From assembly GCA_025642075.2 (NCBI GenBank), contig JAODUO010000436.1, forward strand, positions 260,001 to 324,000: a stretch of DNA of 64,000 nucleotides. The letters run 5' to 3'. Made by a program: the position numbers and the translations under genes. Origin of the DNA: Ridgeia piscesae. Its lineage: Eukaryota; Annelida; Polychaeta; Sabellida; Siboglinidae. This document shows positions 47,445 to 57,353 of the stretch, in pieces (positions within the stretch are counted from its first letter, which is position 1; each line of letters starts with the position of its first letter). The notes below the pieces were generated by a model that saw nothing but the letters and a program-made list of their open reading frames with translations, did no database searches and was not told the origin of the DNA.

Positions 47445-48081
47445 ATCCTAGTGAGGTGATAATTCAAGTGGCGACATCTGGTGGATTAGGCCAGTAGTAA
47501 TCACAGTAATACCCTAGCGGCGTCCGTAGTAATCAGCCTGAGTCTATAAATCCAGTTCAAACCAGTACTCGTCCCATTCGCCACTTTGAGTTCGAGAAGC
47601 AGTATTGTCATTTATTGCAGAGTTCAATTTAATTGATTCATGTTTGCAAATTTATAGTTGTTTGCTGTTGGGAAATTTTGTATCCCACCCACCTCCCTGT
47701 TCCACACTGTATGTATATAGTTTCTTGACGCTTTTCCCTGTCGAGGTTTTAGCCTAATTTTGGTTTTCCTCTTATGGTGTACTCGGGGTTTTTAGTGCGG
47801 TAAATTAACGTTGGCAGTATTGCGTGTTGACCCCCACCAATTTGGTGTCAATCGTAAATAATGTGTAATGATATTGTTGGTGTTGGTTGTACATATGTAT
47901 AATGCATGTAGGTGTTGATTTCCAATGCCTTTGAAGCCGGCATGTTTGCTGATACTATACTTATGTAACTGTTGTTGTTTATAATAATGTGTACATATTA
48001 AAGTCATACAGTTGGCCAATTTCAATCAAACTTGGTCTTGCATTATTGCATTACATAGGAGGGTGTATGTGAAGGCAGTTG

Positions 48082-48144
<63 letters not shown>

Positions 48145-48241
48145 ACGCATTCAGAGCAAATTTTTATATCAATTGTTTTCGAAACAAAACGTATGTTCAA
48201 TCATGCATTACTCATACGTTCACAGAGAAACATCACACACA

Positions 48242-48289
<48 letters not shown>

Positions 48290-51141
48290 CACACACACAC
48301 TGTGGAATCACCATCCTATATTGAGAGGCTGACTTCCACACACCTCTACAGACACTGAGTCCACACACCTCTACAGACACTGAGTCCACACACCTCTACA
48401 GACACTGAGCCCTCACACCTCTACAGACACTGAGTCCACACACCTCTACAGACACTGAGTCCACACACCTCTACAGACACTGAGATCACACACCTCTACA
48501 GACATTGTGTCCACACACCTCTACAGACACTGAGTCCACACACCTCTACAGACACTGAATCCACACACCTCTACAGACACTGAGATCACACACACCTCTA
48601 CAGACACTGAGTCCACACACTTCTACAGACACTGAGTTCACACACACCTCTACAGACACTGAATCCACTCACTTCTACAGACACTGAGTTCACACACACC
48701 TCTACAGACACTGAGTCCACACACCTCTACAGACACTGAGTCCACACACCTCTACAGACACTGGGTCCACACACCTCTACAGACACTGGGTCCACACACC
48801 TCTACAGACACCGAGTTCACACACCTCATCAGACACTGAGTCCACACACCTCTACAGACACTGAGTCCACACACCTTTACAGACACTGAGTCCACACACC
48901 TCTACATACACTGAGTCCACACACCTTTACAGACACTGAGTCCACACACCTCTACAGACACTGGGTCCACACACCTCTACAGACACCGAGTTCACACACC
49001 TCATCAGACACTGAGCCAACACACCTCTACAGACACTGAGTCCACACACCTTTACAGACCCTGAGTCCACACACCTTTACAGACACTGAGTCCACACACC
49101 TCTACAGACACTAAGTCCACACACCTCTACAGACACTAAGTTCACACACCTCTACAGACACCGAGTCCACACACCTTTACAGACACTAAGTTCACACACC
49201 TCTACAGACACTGAGTCCACACACCTCTACAGACACTAAGTCCACACACCTCTACAGACGCTGCTCCGGAATCTGCTCCAGTGATAGTCTGCCTGAAGGC
49301 GCTCAACAGACCTGTCGAGTCCGATAATCCAGCCTCGTAGAACGCTGTGCCTTTGGTGTCGGCGGCTAATTTGATCATTCCCTCATCAGCCTCGTCGGTT
49401 AGAAGAACCGTGTGAACAGTGACTCTCTTCTGGATTAATGTTGGCGTCACGTCGACAATATAAGGGCTACTACCCTCTTCTCCATCGCTAACAAGTATCA
49501 AGATGCCACCTCCCGCGGAAGCACCGTTGATCTCGAGCACCTGTAGCAAAGACAACATTAGGCAATCTAATCAGTTGATACAGACACAAAGAGTTTTCAT
49601 ATACAGGTGTATGATCAGTGAGAGACTTGGGTTACAGCAATACTTATTACCATAGCAGTATTACCGTATTATGTCTAATGCAATGTTTCCAAGTCCAGGC
49701 TCTTGTTTGTCTTGTTGTTCATCGTGTTTGTGGCATTGTTGTTACTGACATTAATTGTATTCTTGTTTTTCGTGTTGTTCTTGCCATTTCCCTGTTTTCG
49801 TTGTTTTTTCGACTGCAGTTTTCAAATCAGTTTAGTTCAACTCCAGTGGCTTTATTTCAAGATATTACATCCATATAAATGATTAATAACTAAATATAAT
49901 ATAGTATTTTGTCAATGACGACACACTGGTAACGTGTAAAATGTATCACTGTTCATGATATTGCACAGCCTAATGTAGGTGCACATTTAATTCTGGTCAA
50001 CGTTTTGAAGGTTGTTAAGCCTCATAATATAACAATAACAGTACAACTAGAAGAAATTGGCGATGAGTAGTTTGAAATGGGCCGGTCGTGTGGAAAGAAT
50101 GGGGGATAACAAAAACTGTCGAAGAGAGCAGATGCCCAGAAAGTGGAAGGAAAATGGATGCGAGGAAGAAAGAGAAAGCGATAGGAGGAATGCGTTAAGA
50201 GAAACGGGGAAAATGAGGGAGAACAACAGCAAATGATAGAAAGAAACTCTGGTTAAAGAACGTAGTGAGAGAATGGTGAGAAAAGAAGAGGTAGAAAAAA
50301 GACGACCGAAACAACCATAACGACTGTTGTTAAAAACCGTAGTGAGAGAAAATCGAGGAAAGAAAACAGGTAAAACAGACGACGGAAAGGACAACTATGG
50401 CCAATCTCACACCTGACGCCAGGATGCCATGAGGAGAACAACAATAGCTAGCACTCTTATTACCTATAAAGGTTATTTGCCCAACAATATAAAGATATTC
50501 TGATATGCTACATACAGTTTCTAATTATCTTGTATAACGTAGTCATAATTATTATAATTACCAAAGAATCTTCTATAATAACATTTACATTTAGTAATTT
50601 AGTCAATGTTTTGCTATGTGAAAAAAGGTTTGAAACTGTATATCTTTGAAACCTTTAGAGAAAGAAATCTTAACATTACCTTAGGCGCTACTGGATTTAA
50701 TAAAATGTTCTACACCGTGTCGTTACAGTCGTAACAACAGTTAGATGAATTGGGGAAATGTATAATGATGCCATAAACATTTACTTCAACTCCTTTGTTC
50801 AGTCCTGCGCCGATGGCTGTACCGCCATTTGCATGTGTTGGTAGTTTACCGACTAGTTGTTCTCTGTCGGACTGTGACGTGATTTCCGTCAAGCTCGCTG
50901 AGACCGACGCAGAGCTGCTAAACGTCACGAGTCCCACTGAGTATCCCGTGGGAACAGCTTTGAAGATAAATTGGGCAACCGTCTGTCGCAATCTTGCTAA
51001 TTTGGTGACCTGGCAACATAGGACTGATGTAAATAAAACTAGATATGTTAACTAAAACTGTGAATAAATATGAAAAACAATTGTCGAATTTTCAAAGAAC
51101 ACAATATGTTGTAACGTATGCTATTTTGTGTGTGTGCGTGC

Positions 51142-51230
<89 letters not shown>

Positions 51231-51307
51231 GTGTGTGTGTGTGTCTGTGTGTTGTGTGTGTGTGTGTCTGTGTGTTGTGCGTGCGTGCGCGCGCGTACGT
51301 GTGTGTG

Positions 51308-51364
<57 letters not shown>

Positions 51365-52089
51365 TATGTGTACGTATACATGTGTCTATCCTGCCGGAAT
51401 ATATAGAATCTGCTCACTGAGTAGTATGCGTTTAATTTATTCATCAACAACTTTACAACTTCAGAGTGAGAACTATAATCGTCCTGAATGTGCCTCATAG
51501 GTGCAACATAAGGGAAGGCAGGCACCTATAGACGTGGCACCTGCATCGAGTGTGTTTTATATTAAAATTATAAATAAGAGTGCCCACTTGAAGAATAAGT
51601 AATTGCCTTTAAAATAAAATATGTTTTTGTACACATGCCCAGCTATAATGATTTGTGCGCTGTTTCACTGATATTGGTGTGATATTGATATAGCATTGAA
51701 GAGATAGCGCCGTGCGTACTTAAACTTCTACCCCAGACAGTCACGGGTGTTCCACTGATTGCTTTTTATTTGGCTTCACTTTTCGACTATTATGTAACGT
51801 GAGTGATGCCTCTTTCTGTCTGGTCTATTTCATAACTACCTTCTCACCGATAAATATTTTTTGAAATTTCTACGTTATATATAAGGCGCTGCCGTTCAAC
51901 TTACCCCGGAATTAAGGCGACTAGACATACTGCCGGACACGTCCAAAACCAACACAATTCTTTTATTCTTCGCCTGCACGATGCGAAAAGTGGGATTACA
52001 CTTCCGGGAACTCTCAATAACTGGGCTGTTTCCTACAAAATAATTACCAATTCATCAATGCATCAGTATATTTAACACACACACACATC

Positions 52090-52164
<75 letters not shown>

Positions 52165-52209
52165 ATATATATATATATATACACATAATATATATATATA
52201 TATATATAT

Positions 52210-52270
<61 letters not shown>

Positions 52271-55200
52271 TACGTTCATACTTTTATAAGTATAAATATA
52301 TTATATTTGTAAACGTATGAACGTGTATTTACACATTGTATTCATATCCTTTTACATATATGTACTCTCAGACACGCGCAGAGGAACACCTACGCACACA
52401 CCCGCATGCCCGCACGCCCGAACGCACGCACGTACAAACGCACTCCTCCACGCACGCACTGACCGTCTTTGAAGTCTTCGTGGTCACGCATGACCTCCCA
52501 GGCGCTGCGGCCGTTGCACAGTTCGTTGTGGATGCTGGGAGCCTCGTCGTTGTGTAGTGTGGGGTTATTATTCGTGTCGTTGTCACAGAACGTCCACACC
52601 TGACACGACAACGACAAGTAAGACGAAATATCCATATCGCTATTGAGGCCCATAAAGTGTATCTTTTCTATGTTTAGAGATACACATAAAGATAACCGCA
52701 AAGGTAGCTGTCTATCGTTATACATAAATATGTCGCGATCTTTGTTGAACGAGCATAGCGTCTTAATATGTGATGGATTGCAGATATTTCTGGAGTAGTG
52801 TCTCACTGGATGTAAAAAAGAATGTGGTGAGATGGCACTTTGACAAAGGTGTGTTCTGTCATAAGGTGTTATGTTGGAGGTGCGTTGACATTGATGTTAC
52901 GCTAAAGGTATGAATGCACATTCATCGACCTTTTATGCGTAAGCATGTAGCTCAGTTTTCGAGTTAATGCACAAGTGAACTGCATAGGTTGTGTGTGAGT
53001 GAGTGAGTGAGTGAGTGAAATGAGTGAGTGAGTGAATCAATGAGTGAATGCATGACAACATGGATATATTATGGAAACAATTTGTCAATCAGTGTTTAAC
53101 AGCAACTGTACGTTGCTTCTTCACGAGGCGACGAATGTCGTAGTCGAACAGGTTTTGCGAGAGAGTTAGGTATAAAACGCTTTTACTTTTGAACCGGATA
53201 CCATGTTATCTTATTAGAACTTACATTCATAATTATTCCTTGCCTCGCAGATTTGTCTTTACGCATATACATCTGGCGAATACAAATGTACAGACTTGTA
53301 TGAATCAGAGAACGATTGTCATAACGTGCCAAACAGCATTCGTTTGTTCGTTGTAAGTGTCGGGACTTATGCAAGAATCAGCGACATTCTGTTGGGTTAA
53401 CAGAACATGGCTCATTCCCGGGCATGATATAACATATCAGGCGTCATTACAAATTAACCATGTGACAAACTTACGCCAGACACGTTGTGATAGAACATGA
53501 TGGACGCTTCTACACCTGAGACGGTGTCCGCTTTGAAGTAACACGTGCTTGGTGGCAGTCCAGTGCTTCTATCGAGCGAACATATGTCTCCGTGACGGTA
53601 ATCAATATGTCTGCCCTTCATGAACTTTCCACACTTGACTGCAGTCACCTCGCCGTCAGAGTCGCGGTAGAACCCCGGGTAGCCATCGACCGGGTATTCG
53701 TCCCGCAACCCCCAGCGCAAGTGTCCCCACTCGTGCACGATCGTCGGTCCTGGCGGGATACAAATCACGAATTCTTAGGAATTATGATATATTCTAATTT
53801 GTCCTGGTCGCTTCACACACAGCACGTAAAATAAAAAATTGCGATAACTGTTGGAATTATCACTAAAGTTGGTAAATCACACCTTGTGACGTTATATCAC
53901 ACCTTCTTGCATCCGTGCTTAACCTATTGTGTAGAGGCATGAGTAAGTGTTTGTAGCACACATTTTAGCTAATTAGTAAAATTACAAACGTTTGCCGTTC
54001 GTTTAGTTAGTTCAGCCTCATACATAGCACACACCAACTTTTCAAGACGTTATTGATTCTACTATGGTAAATATTGCAGGAGTTATAGCGCGATAAACCA
54101 TCGAACCTCAGACACGAGAAAAAACCCGACGTTTCCTCCATAGGTCCCTGAAGGTGTCGCTCGAATAACGTGCTAAGAAGAAGAAGACTAATGTGCTATG
54201 TGACTGATACACTTCCATACACCAAAATATAAAAGTAAAATAACAAGTCACAACTGTTGTGTGTAGAAAATAAATATATGGGTCCTACATATAAAAAAAC
54301 CACAAGAATATATTTATTATGTCCGAAACTGGTTATAATATAGAATGATTAAAAACAGTATGATTATAAAGTTTCCGAAATTTTAGGACGCCATCTTAAA
54401 TTTTGCAGTTAGCTCAAGGTGGTTTAGTTCGTTCAAAAATCAGCTTTTTTGTATTCAATGTATGTGAGGTCTAACCCTAAATACCTTGGTCTAAATAATA
54501 GAAATAGACGTTTGTTTGTGTCGATGCCGTTGTTGCCAATACCTTTTCTAAATTTGAATCACGGTAAACAAATTGACCAACGTGTCTGGCAATGTGTATT
54601 CGCGTGTAATCCGACAGATGGCGTTACTTTTGCATTAATAATTATATATGAATCCGTGTAATATATCCTATGGCCTCGAAGAGAGTATATAACAATTCTA
54701 AATGCGGCCAACAAAAATCGCATAGGACATTCTCGTTCAAGCCGGACTGCGGAGAACAAACGAAACATACCTTAGGGATCTACGTAAGTGTCATCATTCA
54801 TTCATCGAGGAATTATATCTGAATAACCCATTTCTACGTTTTCGTTAACTAAGTAGCCACCGTGTCTGCATGCAACGTATTCGACTGTGATGCCTCCATA
54901 GGCTACAGTCGTTGTAAACTGTATTAAAATAACATTTTAGCATATCCAACGTTGGTAATAAAATGATAATAACAATATATTATATTCCAAATGTAAATCT
55001 TAATACCGCACGGCCACAGCGTCGCCGACAAGCACAAACCGGAGCGTTATTGGAACCACAAAATTAGCTAATACACGATATCATTGATACCATAGTCATG
55101 CGTGGAATGTTTGCTCTAACGCAGTTAAGTTTCAAATTTATAAATACGTAGGTTATAATGGCCAACTGTAGGTTGACCTACGCATGTGGCCTGTCACTCA

Positions 55201-55826
55201 ATAACGAAACAGAATCGTTGAGACTGATACCTGGAAAACCGAATTTTCGGATCAAGTCAATTATTTTCTCTATCAACATGTATCCGACTGGGATTTGCAT
55301 GACGTCCCCCGACTGGCCGCATTCACCGGACATTTTAGTCATTGGCGAGTCCACCTCAAGTCCGTCGACGACGATGTTAGCTGAGTTGAATGTCTCGGAC
55401 GTGGCCGCGTCATAATTGTCTCTGTTTGTCCAACTCTGGAGAACCACATGCAATGACCAATTTTACAACATTATAACGTTAAGTTAAACAACCGAACGAG
55501 CGTACGAGCGTACGAGCGTACGAGCGTACGAGCGTACGAGCGAACGAACGAACGAACGAACGAACGAACGAACGAACGAACGAACGAACGAACGAACGAA
55601 CGAACGAACGAACGAACGAACGAACGAACGAACGAACGAACGAACGAACGAACGAACGCATGCATTATGTAGTTGCACATTACTTTGTACAGCACTAGTC
55701 ACGTTAACCAGATGTTCAGTACTCGTAGACAGCACCTACCTTCGGAACAAGGATGGTGATGTTACGGAAATAGACGCGGTTCTTTGTTGCAATGAAGAGG
55801 TAGTTGGAAGCCTGGGTGAAGAATGT
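42999..55826 (-). CDS. CLCA-family protein, copy B (nearly complete)
   Basis: Thirteen exons (listed separately) give 879 codons in one continuous frame, lacking only the start and signal peptide. Human CLCA1 has 914 residues. Domains in decoded numbering: N-terminal CLCA domain 1-235; zinc protease motif [14 protein letters not shown] at 103; VWA domain about 258-450 with metal-site D265-x-S267-x-S269, T341 and D371 all present; beta-sandwich 450-670; fibronectin-like 670-800; membrane helix near 845-870; a short Cys-containing tail. Family members cleave themselves through this protease domain and modulate calcium-activated chloride channels; both are inferred here. The catalytic and metal residues are intact. 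The first exon may lie beyond the 27-bp array or outside the window. Confidence 0.92.
43515..43830. repeat. (AAAC)n, (GCAC)n and (TA)n microsatellites
   Basis: In the intron upstream of exon 13: AAAC units 43519-43640 with variants, GCAC 43664-43704, CA 43705-43722, TA about 43765-43822. Confidence 0.97.
43831..44454. other. CLCA copy B intron
   Basis: Mirrors 7183-7800 of copy A at good identity, including the block around 43880-44060. No other feature. Confidence 0.7.
44455..44676 (-). CDS. CLCA copy B exon 12
   Basis: It is 222 nt, phase 1 in and out. It encodes [11 protein letters not shown] and [13 protein letters not shown], the fibronectin-like region, with AG and GTGAGG borders. Confidence 0.88.
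45334..45501 (-). CDS. CLCA copy B exon 11
   Basis: It is 168 nt, phase 1 in and out, ending before GTACGT. It encodes [20 protein letters not shown] and [13 protein letters not shown], matching the family's NDGVYSRYF and GRYSVKVRA. This is the ancestral frame lost in part of copy A. Confidence 0.88.
45848..45973 (-). CDS. CLCA copy B exon 10
   Basis: It is 126 nt, phase 1 in and out. It starts after CTCATTCAG with ATAAGTCAACG, giving [13 protein letters not shown] and GAKVEVQAG. One base shorter than in copy A. Confidence 0.87.
46040..46280. repeat. (GAGG)n array
   Basis: GGGA/GAGG tetranucleotides with a few single-base interruptions, in the intron between exons 9 and 10. The Pro-Ser-Leu ORFs are artefacts. 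Confidence 0.97.
46436..46580 (-). CDS. CLCA copy B exon 9
   Basis: It is 145 nt, phase 0 in and 1 out, after GATTGTAG and before GTAGTA. It encodes [20 protein letters not shown] and VTSKA. Confidence 0.82.
46621..46867. repeat. (CTAT)n, (TA)n and (GA)n microsatellites
   Basis: CTAT 46621-46650, TA 46658-46718, GA 46806-46867, in the intron between exons 8 and 9. Confidence 0.97.
47110..47331 (-). CDS. CLCA copy B exon 8
   Basis: It is 222 nt, phase 0, after TTTGCAG and before GTATAT. It encodes [17 protein letters not shown] and SPNGHNYSS. Confidence 0.88.
47370..48330. other. CLCA copy B intron with microsatellites
   Basis: TA runs at 47371-47434 and 48088-48139, and GCAC/AC at 48239-48300. 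The middle part (47440-48060) has no left-arm counterpart I could find and no recognised element; it may be an insertion. Confidence 0.6.
48333..49254. repeat. 25-bp splice-donor minisatellite, about 37 copies
   Basis: Reverse complement of GTGTGTGGACTCAGTGTCTG plus TAGAG, in the intron right after exon 7. A multi-unit block with CTCATCAGACACTGAG occurs twice (about 48760-48845 and 48955-49015). Same boundaries as the array in copy A. Confidence 0.95.
49250..49540 (-). CDS. CLCA copy B exon 7, end of VWA domain
   Basis: It is 291 nt, phase 0, after TTTGCTACAG. It contains ILVSDGEE with the metal-site Asp. The end GTCTGTAGAG/GTGTGTGG is itself a unit of the following array. Confidence 0.88.
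49690..49795. other. Single-copy counterpart of the 51-bp minisatellite
   Basis: In reverse complement it contains GTCAGTAACAACAATGCC once, in a matching context (AACAGGGAAATGGCAAGAAC). This is the unexpanded state of the left-arm array 1293-2115. Confidence 0.8.
50040..50230 (+). mobile_element. LINE reverse-transcriptase C-terminal relic
   Basis: The + strand contains [14 protein letters not shown], the mirror counterpart of the relic at 800-1010. Frameshifted and short. Confidence 0.6.
50785..51009 (-). CDS. CLCA copy B exon 6, VWA domain
   Basis: It is 225 nt, phase 0. It encodes [14 protein letters not shown] and [11 protein letters not shown]; the Thr is a metal-site ligand in the family. 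Confidence 0.9.
51126..51365. repeat. (GT)n array with GTGC and GTCT variants
   Basis: About 240 bases of GT-dominated repeat in the intron between exons 5 and 6. Confidence 0.97.
51905..52032 (-). CDS. CLCA copy B exon 5 with the MIDAS motif
   Basis: It is 128 nt, phase 1 in and 0 out, after TTTTGTAG and before GTAAGT. It encodes [20 protein letters not shown], the DxSxS metal-binding motif opening the VWA domain (human CLCA1: VLDKSGSM). Found by reading splice phases, as it lacks a long ORF. Confidence 0.88.
52094..52275. repeat. (TA)n arrays
   Basis: Several TA runs separated by CATAATATA, in the intron between exons 4 and 5. Confidence 0.97.
52464..52599 (-). CDS. CLCA copy B exon 4
   Basis: It is 136 nt, phase 0 in and 1 out, before GTCAGT. 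It encodes [21 protein letters not shown] and [12 protein letters not shown], matching the family's STWEVIRDSEDF. Confidence 0.88.
52990..53036. repeat. (GTGA)n microsatellite
   Basis: About ten GTGA units with one interruption, in the intron between exons 3 and 4. Confidence 0.9.
53475..53749 (-). CDS. CLCA copy B exon 3 with zinc protease motif
   Basis: It is 275 nt, phase 1 in and 0 out, after CCCGCCAG and before GTAAGT. It encodes [18 protein letters not shown], the HExxH motif with the downstream Asp/Glu, followed by a Cys-containing region and ASIMFYHNV. The catalytic Glu and the His ligands are present. Confidence 0.93.
53770..55230. other. CLCA copy B intron
   Basis: About 1.5 kb, without recognised repeats or elements. 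Confidence 0.6.
55231..55435 (-). CDS. CLCA copy B exon 2
   Basis: It is 205 nt, phase 0 in and 1 out, after CTCCAG and before GTATCAG. It encodes [20 protein letters not shown] and [15 protein letters not shown], matching the family's CGEKGERIHLTP region. The donor at CCAG gives [13 protein letters not shown] across the junction, the expected length. Confidence 0.87.
55490..55662. repeat. (CGAA)n with (CGTACGAG)n tetranucleotide array
   Basis: About 30 CGAA units preceded by CGAGCGTA units, inside the intron between exons 1 and 2. Confidence 0.98.
55740..55826 (-). CDS. CLCA copy B first recognisable exon
   Basis: It is 87 nt, phase 0, after CTTTCAG and before GTAGGT. It encodes [20 protein letters not shown] plus RNITILVPK, matching the family's MVTQASLYLFEAT and FKNVAILIP. 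The exon(s) with start and signal peptide were not found upstream. Confidence 0.85.
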
Positions 55827-55829
55827 CTG

Positions 55830-57350
55830 AAAGACGACATCAGTTTGTAAAGAACCAACGTCTCACGGTGGTGACCATGATAGTCAAAATATAAACACGA
55901 AATACGTGTCGACAAATATTAACACATAAACGACATAAACTCAAGAACTAGAAAAAGTATATGCATCAACGTTTGTTGTATTGTAGGACTCATTTATAGC
56001 ATTACTACACGCACTTAACAAGTACAGGCTACAGGTAGTCAAACTAAGACTTGATCAATTGACTTAAATGAACAGGAGGTCCTATTGTACGAACACTATT
56101 GTACGAACATGTCGTAAAGAAGACAGACCACACACGTTCATCGGGTTTGTTAAAATTACGATAATTCATGATTCGTAGTAAACTTAATAACTTGCACTGC
56201 AAAGACTTGGCTTTACAGTAGAGTGTTTATAGTAACGGTGTGCAGTTGAATTCTAGATTAATCTTTGTTGATATGATCTCCACATACATGCTTACACCCC
56301 GTGGCACACGGGTAGAATGCCAGAATGTGATGGCTATTATCGTTAATCTAAGCGGGTATTATAAGTGACGTTGAATGAAACATGAGTTACTCTATATCAC
56401 CGGAAGCAATTGCAAGTCGTAAAAATATTATGAGGATGATCGTTATAAAACGGAATAAATGCGAGAGCTTTGAACCACAATCAATATGTGAAGTAGTTGT
56501 CTGCACTTGTCGGCAGAAATAGTAAAAACCAAAGGTAGTCAACCAGTGTCATTCATAACACCGAAAATAAACATAACATTGGAGCAAATGACCGGCACAT
56601 CATCACAACTGGTACTAGAATTCCAAAATAGACAAATAAACAATGCGGAGAGCATAGTAGAGAAACGTGCACAACTCGCGTACTACATAATATCGACATT
56701 GAAAGCTACACGACTGTTTTCTCCTGACATGACTAAGCCTCGACTTCCTGCTAACGTCGTGGCCTCCCGTACCGCCTACGTGTGTGTCACACCGCCGGGC
56801 ATTGGCACGGTTCCCGGCTGTCGTGTGTCACTGGTCCCGCTGTCACACTCAACCCCTTCCGGGGAAACCTGATTGGGCATACACGCAATCTTCCGGCATA
56901 TACATTTTCCTTATGCTACCATTGACTGTATTCAGCGTGAATAACCACCTTGACGCTTATTGGAGCATTGCTGCAGGGTTGTTGTGCGGCACGCTTCACC
57001 GATACGGCAGAGTGAAAACGTCAGTTACAAAACAAACGATGTCATATCAGTTTTAAACAGCTGCATTGTTGTTGGTTTGGATTTAATAAGCACCAAATCT
57101 TGTCGTGCAGCAATACACAAGTATACGTTACATATATACGGTAATAGATGGTAAAATCAACATTTGGTCAATCGACTTAAATACGATAAATCAATGTGAA
57201 GATGTTACGTTTTACATACCCTGCATTTTCCTACTGTTCTAGACCGAATAGAAGACATAACGTATACATTCACCAGTTAGTGAAAAATAACCTTATGAAG
57301 TTTCAATCTGGGGAAACGTAATAACTTGCAACACAAAGACGGGACTGCAA
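55830..57350. other. Upstream part of CLCA copy B or its first intron
   Basis: At 56180-56290 lies a single unit of the 27-bp repeat with flanks resembling both edges of the large array. A 121-codon + strand frame at 56507-56872 has no recognised domain and no repeat structure; its status is unknown. Confidence 0.5.
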
Positions 57351-57353
57351 CAT

